64,000 nucleotides of DNA from Mikania micrantha. Its lineage: Eukaryota > Streptophyta > Magnoliopsida > Asterales > Asteraceae. The first letter of the stretch is position 1, and every line of letters starts with the position of its first letter. The notes under the pieces were generated by a model that worked only from the letters and a program-made list of their open reading frames with translations, was not told the DNA's origin and searched no databases. Both the position numbers and the translations under genes were made by a program. Of this stretch, positions 46,578 through 57,419 are shown piece by piece. The stretch lies in NCBI GenBank assembly GCA_009363875.1, contig CM018695.1, forward strand, positions 17,394,755-17,458,754, given 5' to 3'.

Positions 46578-48000
46578 GAAAACTTGGATTCAATAAGGGG
46601 GACTAGTAGGCTATGAGGACTTAGAATAATTTCTAAGTCTAAGTATGTGATGTGATGGTATGTGATGATATGATGTAACTGATATAGGTCCTTAAGGCCC
46701 TAGCTAAGGAGTTCGGCTAAGGTTAACAGGAGTCTACTGTCAGGTGAGTTCTAGACGCCCTATTTTATGCTTAATGTTTTGGGCTGACATACATGCTTAT
46801 TGTTATGTCTATGATGATATGTGCCTATGATGATAATGAATGAATGATGTTATGCCCTGACCATGTATGCATGTTAAGGTGATAGTATGATTATTGCATG
46901 AAAGTATGCTAAGAATGATGAATGCATGTTAGTAAGTTATGATGATAAACTAAATGATAACATGCTATGATGATAAATAGGGAGGTATGTTATGATGAAA
47001 TCCTAGGTACGCTATGATGGAAGTATGATGTTATGATGATTACATGCTAGCAAAATGTGTTATGTTGCCATGATGAATGATACGATGACGTGCGGCTAGC
47101 ATGACATGTGCATGGTACTAGGATGTTATGATGACATGATACTAGCATACCCTGTATGAGAAATCCTATGTTATTAGGATAATGATACGATGTTATGATG
47201 AATGATGATATGGTGCTAGTGTATCATGTCATGATGAATGATGGTTGCTCCAGTACTTGTTACTGGGTAAGTATGGTTGCTCCAGTATTTGTACTGGGTA
47301 AGTATGGTTGCTCCCGTACTCGTTACGGGGTAAGTATGATGTTGCTCCCGTACTCGTTACGGGGTAAGTATGATGTTGCTCCCGTACTCGTTACGGGGTA
47401 AGTATGATGTTGCTCCCGTACTCGTTACGGGGTAAGTATGATGTTGCTCCCGCATTCGTTACGGGGTAAGTATGACGTTGCTCCCATGTTCATATGGGGT
47501 AAGTATGGTTATGGTTGCTCCAGTACTTGCTACTGGGTAAGTATGGGTCTGCAGAACGCTTCGGCGGGACAGACCAACGGTTATGGAGCCTTGTGCCGGC
47601 ATAAGCCCACTGTTCGAATGGTAACAGTGGAACGTATGATGATGATGATGTAAGGATGTTATGTGCTAAGGTTATGGACTATGTGTATGAAATGATGTAT
47701 ATGTTAAGTATGTTTAATGTTGTTTTATGAAAACTAGAACTCACCAGCGTAAGCTGACTTGATTTAGCATGTATGTCAGGTTGAAGGTATGATAAGAGGA
47801 GGCATGGAGCTCGGGCATAGAGTCATACGATCCGGTGGTTTTGGCAATTCGATGTGATTTCGATACAGACATGTTATTGATTTCTGTTTATCAAACTATG
47901 TTTACATTTCCGCTGCATGATTATGAAAGTTTTTAGTTTAAGAGCTATGTGTTATGATGAAAACCAACCTCTGTGAGGTGCCCGGTTTCGGGGCCTCACA
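46578..48000 (+). mobile_element. 5' LTR, gypsy family C, truncated
   Basis: 1423 bp matching 53751-55173 of the 3' LTR base for base as far as I could compare by eye, at a constant offset of 7173 with no indels, and ending GGGGCCTCACA right before the primer site. The first 814 bp of the LTR, including the TATA box, is missing. Just outside, TCAAACACTAA (46562-46572) also matches the 3' LTR at the same offset (53735-53745), separated by 5 unmatched bases. This looks like a break repaired at microhomology. Confidence 0.93.
47244..47545 (+). repeat. Nine-unit stem-loop / GGTAAGTAT array (5' LTR)
   Basis: Units of about 33-37 bp: TTGCTC, a short stem, then GGTAAGTATG. Stems are CAGTA/TACTG (units 1, 2, 9), CCCGTA/TACGGG (units 3-6), a weakened CCCG/CGGG (unit 7) and CCCAT/ATGGG (unit 8). 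Each GGTAAGTAT is a near-perfect complement of the U1 snRNA 5' end. The ORFs across it are artefacts. Confidence 0.92.
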
Positions 48001-48003
48001 AGT

Positions 48004-48016
48004 TGGTATCAGAGCC
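48004..48016 (+). other. Primer-binding site, initiator-Met tRNA
   Basis: TGGTATCAGAGCC three bases after the 5' LTR end, the standard primer site of plant gypsy elements. Confidence 0.95.
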
Positions 48017-48332
48017 ATAGTTTGAGAGATCTTGGCATCCCAAATGCCAAGACTTAAACTGAGAATGGGATTAATGGATGCGGATTGCCAACCACGGATG
48101 ACGGATGCCACGAGTTGAATGTTTATGTATGAGTTAAGGGTTAGATGTAATGTTATGAAAGTAGTTAGTGTCATGCACATTGAAGAGATGGGATGGGAAA
48201 CGTTTAGAGCCTATGAGTTGGGTAAATGGTTAATAACACTTGATCAACGTCGTTAACGATTTACAAAACTTATTCCGTGCTAAACTGATTCCTGTACTGA
48301 CTCATCAATTGTTGCATCCTATAGATAGTTAG

Positions 48333-51300
48333 ATGGCTGGACAAAAGGGTAGACCGCGAAAGAAACCACAGGAACCTGAAGAACCACATGTCGAGAATGA
48401 AGAACCTGTCAATGAAGGCGACCACGAGCACAACGAGCAACCAGAGAATGAAGAAGAGTTCACTCTTGAGCCTATCGTGGTGAAGGCTATTTCGGATGAG
48501 GTCTGCAAGATAATGGATGAGAAACTACCAGCCTTGATTGCTAAGGCACTGAAGGATGCTTTAAAAGACAAGTCAGAAGGAACTAGGGAAAGCACCAAAG
48601 AAGATGAGGTGGTGATCATTGAGACAAAGAGCGGCGACTCTATGACTGGGAAACTGAAGGGCTGTGACTACAAGTCCTTCAAAGGATGCAACCCACCAAC
48701 CTTTGATGGGAAGAAGGACGCAGTGGCCACCTGCCACTGGATTTCTGCGATGGAGGCTGTTATCTCCATCAGTGAGTGCCGAGTTGACCAAGCTGTCAAG
48801 TTTGCAGCTCACTCTTTCGTTGAGGAGGCACTTCACTGGTGGAACACCGTCAAGCAATCCAAGACTACTGAAGATATGGAAAAGATGACTTGGGATGATC
48901 TAAAGGAACTGGTCACTAAGCAGTTCTGTCCCAAGAATGAGCTGGATAAGGTCGAAAGGGAGTTTCTAGTGCTGAAGGCGGGAAGCCTGAATCACAGGCA
49001 GTACACTTCGCGATTCAATGAGATGGCAAGACTTGTTCCTCACTTGGTTTCTACCGAGGAACGCAGGGTGAAGTTGTACATGGAGGGTTTACCTCCTAAG
49101 GTTCGGATACATGTGAAGACGAATGCTCCCAAGACTTATGACTCCACTGTGGAGCTCAGTGGCATAGTTTGGGATGATGTTATGTCAGCCGAGCCAGTCA
49201 AAGAAGAAGCAAAGGTGAAAGAGTCCTCCGGGACTAAGAAGGGTCGAACAGACCAACGAAAGTTCTCAAGCAAGAAGGCTAAGCGAGAGAAGATGGGCCG
49301 ATGCAACAAGTGTGGGAAAAGCCACACGGGACAGTGCCTGGTGGGCACTAATTTATGTTTCAGGTGTGGAAAGACGGGCCACTTTTCTAGCAGTTGCCCG
49401 AATGCTACTCGATGCTTCAACTGCAATGGATTAGGACATATGTCCAAGGATTGCAAGCTACCACGGGCCGATGCTTCGGGCTCGGGTAAGAAAGAGGAGA
49501 AAGGAAAGGAGAAGCAGAAGGCTAAAGCACGAGCCTTTACGATGACGAAGGATGATGCGATTATGGACCCGGACGTGGTCACAGGTACCTTTTCTATCAA
49601 CAATATTCCTGCTTCTGTATTGTTTGATTCTGGTGCCAGTATGAGTTTTGTGTCTTCTACTTTCTGTGATGGGTTATCTGGGAAGGTTAAGAAGATAGAC
49701 CGGGTATTTGATGTAGAGACGGCTATTGGTAAGATGACCAGGGTGACTGAGGCTATTGATGATTGTTATGTTGAGATAGAAGGTCATAGGTTCCCTGCCC
49801 GATTGTTTCTTATTACCTTAGGGGGATTCGATGTGGTTTTGGGTATGGACTGGTTAGCCAAATATGAGGCTAACATTGTATGTCGACGAAAGATGATATG
49901 TTTACGTGCGATGGATGGGAGCTCCGTGACGGTTTATGGTGATAAAGCGATGTATGCGCCAAAGATCATTTCGATGATCAAGGCTGATGTTATGATGCGG
50001 CGAGGGTGTGTAGCCTACTTGGCCTACGCGATTGAGGAACGTACGGATACGAGGACGATTGATGATGTTCCCGTGGTGTGTAACTTCCCCGATGTATTCC
50101 CTGAGGAATTGCCTGGATTACCACCCGAACGGGAAATTGAGTTCCAGATCGACTTAGTGCCGGGGGCACAACCCGTTGCCAAAGCACCTTACCGTTTAGC
50201 TCCAACCGAGATGAAGGAAATGATGACCCAGCTACAAGAACTCCTTGATAAAGGTTTTATACGACCGAGTGTCTCTCCGTGGGGAGCACCGGTGCTGTTC
50301 GTTAAGAAGAAGGATGGAAGTATGCGTATGTGTATTGACTACAGGGAACTGAATAAGTTGACCGTAAAGAACAGGTATCCTATACCTAGAATTGATGACT
50401 TGTTCGATCAATTGCAAGGTGCAAGCTGGTTCTCGAAGATAGATCTCCGATCCGGTTACCATCAGTTGAAAGTTCGAGAGCAGGATATTCCAAAGACTGC
50501 TTTCCGTACGCGTTATGGACATTACGAGTTTCTCGTTATGTCGTTTGGATTGACGAATGCTCCTGCAGCATTTATGGATTTGATGAACAGGGTATGTCGA
50601 CCGATGCTGGACCGATCGGTGATAGTGTTTATTGACGATATTTTGATTTATTCAAAGAACGAGGGAGACCATGCTTGCCACGTACGTGAGGTATTGGAAA
50701 TCCTGAGGAAAGAGGGGCTTTATGCTAAGTTCTCCAAATGCGCTTTCTGGCTACGAGAGGTACAGTTTCTGGGTCACGTGGTGAACCCAGAAGGCATTAT
50801 GGTAGATCCAGCTAAAGTTGAAACGATTATGAAATGGAGTCCTCCAAAGTCACCGACAGAAGTACGCAGTTTTCTTGGTTTGGCCGGTTACTATCGGAGA
50901 TTCATTCAGGACTTCTCCAAGATAGCGACGCCACTGACGAAGCTCACGAAGAAAGACGTAAAGTACGAATGGGGTCCAAACCAAGAACAAGCGTTTTCAG
51001 TGCTGAAGGAGAAACTTACCCAAGCTCCTGTTCTAGCACTGCCGGATGGGAATGATGATCTTGTTGTGTATGCCGATGCGTCACGACAAGGGTTGGGATG
51101 TGTACTAATGCAAAGGGGAAGGGTGATAGCTTATGCTTCGCGCCAGCTAAAGATTCATGAGGTTAACTACCCGACCCACGATCTTGAACTCGCTGCAGTG
51201 GTGTTTGCATTGAAAATATGGAGGCACTATTTGTATGGAGTAAGGAGTACCATCTATACCGACCACAAGAGCTTGAAGTATTTCTTCGAGCAAAAGGATT

Positions 51301-52892
51301 TGAATATGAGGCAGAGACGATGGCTTGAGCTGTTAAAGGATTATGACTGTGATATTCTATATCACCCGGGAAAGGCCAATGTGGTGGCAGATGCTCTGAG
51401 TCGCAAGACTGATCATCCTGCCATACGAGTAAAATCGTATAGTTTGGTAATAACGCCAGACTTTCTGAACGAGCTCAAGCAGGCGCAACAGGAGGGATTG
51501 AAGGAAGAGAATGTGGGTTTTGAACGCGTCTTCGGACAAGTCAAGAACTTGGAAGACAATGACCATGGGATAAAGTTACGATTCGGTCGAATGTGGGTGC
51601 CCAGAAATGGGGACATTCGAGCGAGGATTTTAGATGAAGCCCACAAGTCACGATACTCGGTACACCCCGGTGCAACGAAGATGTATCAAGATCTCCGACA
51701 GGATTATTGGTGGCCGGGCATGAAGTTTAATGTGATGCAATATGTGAACAGGTGCCTTACTTGTGCGCAAGTGAAGGCTGAACATCAGAAGCCCTACGGA
51801 TATGTGCAACCTCTAGAGGTACCAGAATGGAAATGGGAACACATCACCATGGATTTCATTACCAAGCTACCAAAGACAGCTAAGCGACATGATACCATAT
51901 GGGTGATTGTGGACCGACTGACGAAGAGTGCACATTTCCTTCCTATCAGGGAAACGTATACGTCCGAAAGGTTGTCTGAGTTGTTCGTAAAAGAGATTGT
52001 GACCAGACATGGATTTCCTGTCTCCATTGTGTCAGATCGGGATACGAGGTTTACTTCCAGATTCTGGAAGCAGTTTCATGATGCTATGGGAACGAGGTTA
52101 AATATCAGTACCGCCTATCACCCTCAGACGGATGGACAGTCGGAAAGGACTATCCAAACGTTGGAGGATATGCTTAGGGCGTGCATTATCGATTTTGGAG
52201 GGAGCTGGGATGACCACTTGCCATTGGTGGAGTTTTCTTATAACAACAGCTATCACTCTAGTATCGGAATGCCCCCATATGAGGCGTTGTACGGACGACG
52301 ATGTAGAACCCCGGTATGCTGGGGTGAAGTTGGGCAGAAAGAAATGGGAAACAAGGCTGCTGTGATTGAGATGGCAGAAAAGCTACGGGTGATAAAAGCA
52401 CGTATGAAGGTTGCACAATATCGCCAAAAGTCCTACGCTGACAAGCGCCGGAGACCGATCGAGTTTGATGTTGGCGATCGAGTGTTGCTGAAAGTATCAC
52501 CATGGAAGGGAATCATTCGATTCAGAAAGCGAGGCAAGTTGAGTCCGAGGTACATCGGACCGTTTCCGATAAAGGCAAAGGTAGGGAAAGTCGCGTATCG
52601 ACTGGACCTACCAGAGGAGCTGAACGGGATTCATCCTACCTTCCACGTGTCACATCTTAGGAAGTGCTTGGCAGACGAGCAGGCGCATGTTCCTTTGGAT
52701 GACATTGAGGTAGATGACCGACTGAACTACATTGAAGAACCAGTCGCCATTGTGGATACGAAGGAAAAGCAGTTAAGGAATAAAACGGTTCGTCAAGTAA
52801 GAGTTCAGTGGAAGCATCGGAAAGGTTCAGACACGACGTGGGAATTGGAAGACGAGATGAGGGAGTTGTATCCTCATTTGTTCGATGTGTAA
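48333..52892 (+). CDS. Gag-Pol polyprotein, Ty3/gypsy (Tekay-like)
   Basis: An uninterrupted 1519-residue polyprotein, the self-copying machinery of the element. Gag lies at about residues 100-300. Three zinc knuckles follow at 324-375, the first a shortened CX2CX3HX3C. Next come the protease (FDSGAS, D432), reverse transcriptase (first Asp 704 in KIDLRSGYHQ; FIDD with D768 and D769) and RNase H (YADASRQGLG, D915). The integrase has H1104, H1111, C1141, C1144 and D1174, D1235, E1271 (D-60-D-35-E spacing). A chromodomain at about 1465-1519 (VQWKHRKGSDTTWELEDE) marks it as a chromovirus. The start follows 330 bp of leader. One oddity: MSFGLTNAP (S737) where MPFGLTNAP is usual; the effect is unknown. 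It is otherwise complete. Confidence 0.96.
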   Translation: MAGQKGRPRKKPQEPEEPHVENEEPVNEGDHEHNEQPENEEEFTLEPIVVKAISDEVCKIMDEKLPALIAKALKDALKDKSEGTRESTKEDEVVIIETKSGDSMTGKLKGCDYKSFKGCNPPTFDGKKDAVATCHWISAMEAVISISECRVDQAVKFAAHSFVEEALHWWNTVKQSKTTEDMEKMTWDDLKELVTKQFCPKNELDKVEREFLVLKAGSLNHRQYTSRFNEMARLVPHLVSTEERRVKLYMEGLPPKVRIHVKTNAPKTYDSTVELSGIVWDDVMSAEPVKEEAKVKESSGTKKGRTDQRKFSSKKAKREKMGRCNKCGKSHTGQCLVGTNLCFRCGKTGHFSSSCPNATRCFNCNGLGHMSKDCKLPRADASGSGKKEEKGKEKQKAKARAFTMTKDDAIMDPDVVTGTFSINNIPASVLFDSGASMSFVSSTFCDGLSGKVKKIDRVFDVETAIGKMTRVTEAIDDCYVEIEGHRFPARLFLITLGGFDVVLGMDWLAKYEANIVCRRKMICLRAMDGSSVTVYGDKAMYAPKIISMIKADVMMRRGCVAYLAYAIEERTDTRTIDDVPVVCNFPDVFPEELPGLPPEREIEFQIDLVPGAQPVAKAPYRLAPTEMKEMMTQLQELLDKGFIRPSVSPWGAPVLFVKKKDGSMRMCIDYRELNKLTVKNRYPIPRIDDLFDQLQGASWFSKIDLRSGYHQLKVREQDIPKTAFRTRYGHYEFLVMSFGLTNAPAAFMDLMNRVCRPMLDRSVIVFIDDILIYSKNEGDHACHVREVLEILRKEGLYAKFSKCAFWLREVQFLGHVVNPEGIMVDPAKVETIMKWSPPKSPTEVRSFLGLAGYYRRFIQDFSKIATPLTKLTKKDVKYEWGPNQEQAFSVLKEKLTQAPVLALPDGNDDLVVYADASRQGLGCVLMQRGRVIAYASRQLKIHEVNYPTHDLELAAVVFALKIWRHYLYGVRSTIYTDHKSLKYFFEQKDLNMRQRRWLELLKDYDCDILYHPGKANVVADALSRKTDHPAIRVKSYSLVITPDFLNELKQAQQEGLKEENVGFERVFGQVKNLEDNDHGIKLRFGRMWVPRNGDIRARILDEAHKSRYSVHPGATKMYQDLRQDYWWPGMKFNVMQYVNRCLTCAQVKAEHQKPYGYVQPLEVPEWKWEHITMDFITKLPKTAKRHDTIWVIVDRLTKSAHFLPIRETYTSERLSELFVKEIVTRHGFPVSIVSDRDTRFTSRFWKQFHDAMGTRLNISTAYHPQTDGQSERTIQTLEDMLRACIIDFGGSWDDHLPLVEFSYNNSYHSSIGMPPYEALYGRRCRTPVCWGEVGQKEMGNKAAVIEMAEKLRVIKARMKVAQYRQKSYADKRRRPIEFDVGDRVLLKVSPWKGIIRFRKRGKLSPRYIGPFPIKAKVGKVAYRLDLPEELNGIHPTFHVSHLRKCLADEQAHVPLDDIEVDDRLNYIEEPVAIVDTKEKQLRNKTVRQVRVQWKHRKGSDTTWELEDEMRELYPHLFDV

Positions 52893-52920
52893 CAAGGCAG
52901 GTTTCGGGACGAAACCTATT

Positions 52921-52936
52921 GTAAGGAGGGGAGACT
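52921..52936 (+). other. Polypurine tract, family C element
   Basis: GTAAGGAGGGGAGACT immediately before the 3' LTR; plus-strand priming site. Confidence 0.85.
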
Positions 52937-53049
52937 TGTAACATCCCAAATTTTTCTAAGATACAAGTTATTTGAATTCTACGTACGTGTAACGGATAAG
53001 TAACTTGTGGGAAAATAGACGAAAAATAACCAAGATGGGGCTTAGAAAT

Positions 53050-53720
53050 CGTGTACTCGAAATAATGAAGATTTCGAATACATCACATTTCGAGTACACT
53101 ACATTTTCGTGTACAGGGGTTTTCGAATACAGGGACCTTGTCTATAAATAGTCGTGCCTTGGGAAATGTGCGAACCTTTGGCTGGAAGCTCATCTGCTCT
53201 CGAGTACACGAAGTTTAAGTCCAAGAATTTCAAGAATCAAACTTTGATCGACCAAACGAAGTAGGAAACGCACGGGATTTTACCAGGAGGATCAGCTACC
53301 TTCAAGTAAGTGATTCATGTATAGAAAGCTGGATTTTTATACAAAAGTTAGGATGGTTAAACAAAGGGTGAACTTATGCATAAAGCTCACACCTTTATGC
53401 ATAAAGTTCATAACTTTGAGGTTCCAATACGTTGGTAACAACCAAAGGAACCTAGAACTAGCTCCCCAAAGTCTTAGATGAATTTCTGAAATGTTGAATG
53501 ACGAAATGATGAGTACACGAAATCATGTACAGAGGGTACTCGAAATCATGCATGTATTTCGAGTACAATGTTATTTCGAGTACAGGGGCTATGGTTATTT
53601 CGTGTACATGGAATTTCGTGTACATGGCATTTCGTGAACAAGGGATGTTTCGAGTACATGGCATTTCGTGAACGAGAGATGTTTCGAGTACATGGCAATT
53701 CGTGTATGTGGGAACTTAAT
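53050..53720 (+). repeat. TTTCGNGTACA word cluster, family C LTR
   Basis: More than fifteen variants of TTTCGAGTACA, TTTCGTGTACA or their reverse complements, in two groups: 53048-53135, ending just before the TATA box, and 53510-53710 downstream. The old copy at 7620-7740 keeps GTACACGAA words, so the cluster is an old family trait. Confidence 0.75.
53143..53150 (+). promoter_or_regulatory. LTR TATA box, family C
   Basis: TATAAATA in TTGTCTATAAATAGTCG, 206 bp into the LTR. This part is absent from the truncated 5' LTR. Confidence 0.7.
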
Positions 53721-54416
53721 GAATTTCAAGGGTTTCAAACACTAAATTTCGAAAACTTGGATTCAATAAGGGGGACTAGTAGGCTATGAGGACTTAGAAT
53801 AATTTCTAAGTCTAAGTATGTGATGTGATGGTATGTGATGATATGATGTAACTGATATAGGTCCTTAAGGCCCTAGCTAAGGAGTTCGGCTAAGGTTAAC
53901 AGGAGTCTACTGTCAGGTGAGTTCTAGACGCCCTATTTTATGCTTAATGTTTTGGGCTGACATACATGCTTATTGTTATGTCTATGATGATATGTGCCTA
54001 TGATGATAATGAATGAATGATGTTATGCCCTGACCATGTATGCATGTTAAGGTGATAGTATGATTATTGCATGAAAGTATGCTAAGAATGATGAATGCAT
54101 GTTAGTAAGTTATGATGATAAACTAAATGATAACATGCTATGATGATAAATAGGGAGGTATGTTATGATGAAATCCTAGGTACGCTATGATGGAAGTATG
54201 ATGTTATGATGATTACATGCTAGCAAAATGTGTTATGTTGCCATGATGAATGATACGATGACGTGCGGCTAGCATGACATGTGCATGGTACTAGGATGTT
54301 ATGATGACATGATACTAGCATACCCTGTATGAGAAATCCTATGTTATTAGGATAATGATACGATGTTATGATGAATGATGATATGGTGCTAGTGTATCAT
54401 GTCATGATGAATGATG

Positions 54417-54718
54417 GTTGCTCCAGTACTTGTTACTGGGTAAGTATGGTTGCTCCAGTATTTGTACTGGGTAAGTATGGTTGCTCCCGTACTCGTTACG
54501 GGGTAAGTATGATGTTGCTCCCGTACTCGTTACGGGGTAAGTATGATGTTGCTCCCGTACTCGTTACGGGGTAAGTATGATGTTGCTCCCGTACTCGTTA
54601 CGGGGTAAGTATGATGTTGCTCCCGCATTCGTTACGGGGTAAGTATGACGTTGCTCCCATGTTCATATGGGGTAAGTATGGTTATGGTTGCTCCAGTACT
54701 TGCTACTGGGTAAGTATG
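54417..54718 (+). repeat. Nine-unit stem-loop / GGTAAGTAT array (3' LTR)
   Basis: Identical copy of the array at 47244-47545. It lies about 1.27 kb downstream of the TATA box, so it should be in the transcript if that promoter is used. Confidence 0.92.
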
Positions 54719-55173
54719 GGTCTGCAGAACGCTTCGGCGGGACAGACCAACGGTTATGGAGCCTTGTGCCGGCATAAGCCCACTGTTCGAATGGTAACAG
54801 TGGAACGTATGATGATGATGATGTAAGGATGTTATGTGCTAAGGTTATGGACTATGTGTATGAAATGATGTATATGTTAAGTATGTTTAATGTTGTTTTA
54901 TGAAAACTAGAACTCACCAGCGTAAGCTGACTTGATTTAGCATGTATGTCAGGTTGAAGGTATGATAAGAGGAGGCATGGAGCTCGGGCATAGAGTCATA
55001 CGATCCGGTGGTTTTGGCAATTCGATGTGATTTCGATACAGACATGTTATTGATTTCTGTTTATCAAACTATGTTTACATTTCCGCTGCATGATTATGAA
55101 AGTTTTTAGTTTAAGAGCTATGTGTTATGATGAAAACCAACCTCTGTGAGGTGCCCGGTTTCGGGGCCTCACA

Positions 55174-56099
55174 TAAATTACATGTTTCTCCTTTCTAAAC
55201 CAAATATATTACATATTTATCCATTTCATTAAAAAAATATAATTTATTTCCTATTTTACCCTTAATGAATTAACTAAAAGCAATTTACATATTTCTCCTT
55301 ACTAAGGGATAATTTTGGAACATGGGGATATTTGTAATTTTACTTTAACATTGAGGATATATGTAATTTAGATGTTTAATAAGGAGATATATGATATTAT
55401 CTCAATTTCAAATAACTAGATTTTTAATTTGAATATTATATTGTTAAACTAAAAATAAAAAATTTAAGAATATAAAACATATTTAACAAATAAGCATATA
55501 GATTTTTAGTTTAACTGTTATATTGTTAAACTAAAATTAAAAATTTAAGAAAACAAAGCATATTTAACAAATAAACATAAATAAACAATAACGAATATAA
55601 ACCAGTATATTACCGAACGTTCACGAACGCAACCTCTGAAATGTTTTGTTCATGTTCATTCATTTATTAAATGAACAACTATAAACAAACTCCATGCCAA
55701 ACAATTATTCGCGAAACGTTCAATTCATTTACAACTTTACCGGTACCTAAGGTAGGCTTTTTTTCCTCTGAAAACCTATTGAAAATACCTGATTTGGGAC
55801 ACTTTATAAAGCACATTACAAAACCCAACCCTTTCTAGTTCATTTCACGGCCAAAATAAAACCCTTAACTTACATTGATACTGTTAGAAGGGTAGGGCTG
55901 ACAATTTCTGACACGAACCTGTTAACACGACATGCCACGCCACAAAATTAACAGGTTTTGTGCTTAACCTTAACATGTTTTGTGTATTTAACAGATCGAC
56001 ATGTTTAGACACAATATAAATCATGTGTTAACATATTCAAACACATGTTAACTTGTTATAGATCTTTCCAGAACTGTTAATTTTTTATAAAATAATTAA

Positions 56100-56100
<1 letters not shown>
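55174..56100. other. AT-rich spacer with short repeat-like segments
   Basis: 55174-55390 has several ACATNTTTCTCC/TATTTGTAATTT words. 55600-55740 is rich in GTTC/GAAC words. 55885-56050 (GCTGACAATTTCTGACACG, TGTTAACACG) resembles the common dicot repeat built on GTTAACACGAC words. No gene. Confidence 0.35.

Positions 56101-56125
<25 letters not shown>
56101..56125. repeat. (TA)n microsatellite
   Basis: Short TA tract directly left of the fold-back element. Confidence 0.9.
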
Positions 56126-56131
<6 letters not shown>

Positions 56132-57270
56132 AGGATATTATAAAAAGGCTTGAAACCTTAAAAAGTCTAAGAAGCCACAAAAGAATGACATGTGGATTAG
56201 AAGCATAAGGGTAAAAATATCAAAACAAAAAATAAATTACACATGCAAGTCACATGCAAATTTCTCTCATTTCTTTAAACGCTCGTAACTTTTTTGTACA
56301 TTAATATTTTTTTAAAAAAATTACACCATAAAATCAAGCGTTTTTTTGACTTTCTAAAGAGTATAATATTAATATATTTTTTTTAAAAATAAAAATAATG
56401 ACTTATACCGAATCTTACTAACTGTTCATTTTATGGTGTTTTTCAAATGTTATTTAAACAAAATTATATTGCGTTTTTTTGTAACGCATGTCTATATTTT
56501 ATGGTGTTAATGTTTTATGGTGTTTTTCAACTTATTTATGGTGTTAACATTTATGGTGTTTATGATATTCAGAAGTTAACGAACTAAAACAAGGCGTCTT
56601 ATAGTTTTTTTGAACACCAAAAACACCATAAACATCTTTATGGTGTTTTTTTTTGTAACGTATATGTACATTTTATGGTGATTTTTGAATTATTTTATTG
56701 TGTTAGCATTTTATGGTGTTAATAATTTCCAGGTGTTAAAGAAAATAAAACAAGACATTTTATGGTGTTTTTTAACTTAGTTTTATAGTGTTTACTTTTC
56801 ATGGTGTTTTTTCGAGCTATTTTATAATGTTTATGGCGTTAACATTTTGTGGTGTTTATGTTGTTCGAATATTCATGAGATCGAAGCTATACATTTTATG
56901 AAGTTTTTTGTGTTCAGTGATATGAACATCCCAAAAACACCATAAAACGCAACATTCATATACACCAATTTAGGTCGTTTTTTTTATATAGCAATATTAT
57001 ACTCGTTGAAAAGATAAAAAACGCTTTATTTTATGGTGTAATTTTTTTTAAAAAATAATTACGTACAAAAAAGTTATAAACGTTTAAAAAAGGTAGGGGG
57101 AAGTTGTTAAAAAGTCAACAATGGCTACAATACCCATTATACCCCTCCAACCACTTAAATTCCCCCTTAATTCTCTCAAATGAGATGGCACCCTTACAAC
57201 CATTCATCTTAAAAATCAATGGCTAAGATTTCTTCCTACATTTTTTAAGGTTTTAACCATTTTTAGCCTA

Positions 57271-57275
<5 letters not shown>
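56126..57275. mobile_element. Fold-back element rich in TTTATGGTGTT
   Basis: 1150 bp between (TA)n tracts. The left end AGGGTAAGG and the reverse complement of the right end, AGGGTTAGG, match. Inner arms are also inverted: AACTTTTTTGTAC with TTACACCATAAAAT near 56290-56335 mirrors the stretch at 57010-57075, so the arms total about 250 bp. The middle (56420-57040) repeats TTTATGGTGTT about fifteen times in both orientations. It has no coding capacity: a non-autonomous DNA element, possibly Mutator-like. Confidence 0.75.

Positions 57276-57341
<66 letters not shown>
57276..57341. repeat. (TA)n microsatellite
   Basis: About 33 TA units. The minus-strand frames with IYIYIY runs come only from this. 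Confidence 0.95.
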
Positions 57342-57343
<2 letters not shown>

Positions 57344-57419
57344 GGGTTGGATTGACTAGAAAGATAATTTTGGCTAAAAAGAATAGGAAACAATAAAAGT
57401 TTGACATGTGACATGTTAA

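Larger units (their letters stand above)
52937..55173 (+). mobile_element. 3' LTR, gypsy family C, full length
   Basis: 2237 bp, TGTAACATCCC to GGGGCCTCACA. It contains TTTCGNGTACA words on both sides of a TATA box at 53143-53150 and the stem-loop / GGTAAGTAT array at 54417-54718. The last 1423 bp match the 5' LTR. Open frames at 54368 and 54611 duplicate the artefacts of the 5' LTR. No target duplication can be tested because the left LTR end is lost. Confidence 0.95.

Noticed and set aside
47244..47545. Regular repeat array resembling a CRISPR array
   Set aside because: Units are adjacent without unique spacers and the DNA is a plant retrotransposon LTR.
47195..47653. Open frames of 68 and 71 codons, repeated identically at 54368-54826
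   Set aside because: They are translations of the stem-loop array in the LTR; identity simply reflects the two LTR copies.
48329..48857. Minus-strand frames of 94-96 codons opposite gag
   Set aside because: Shadows of the gag-pol reading frame.
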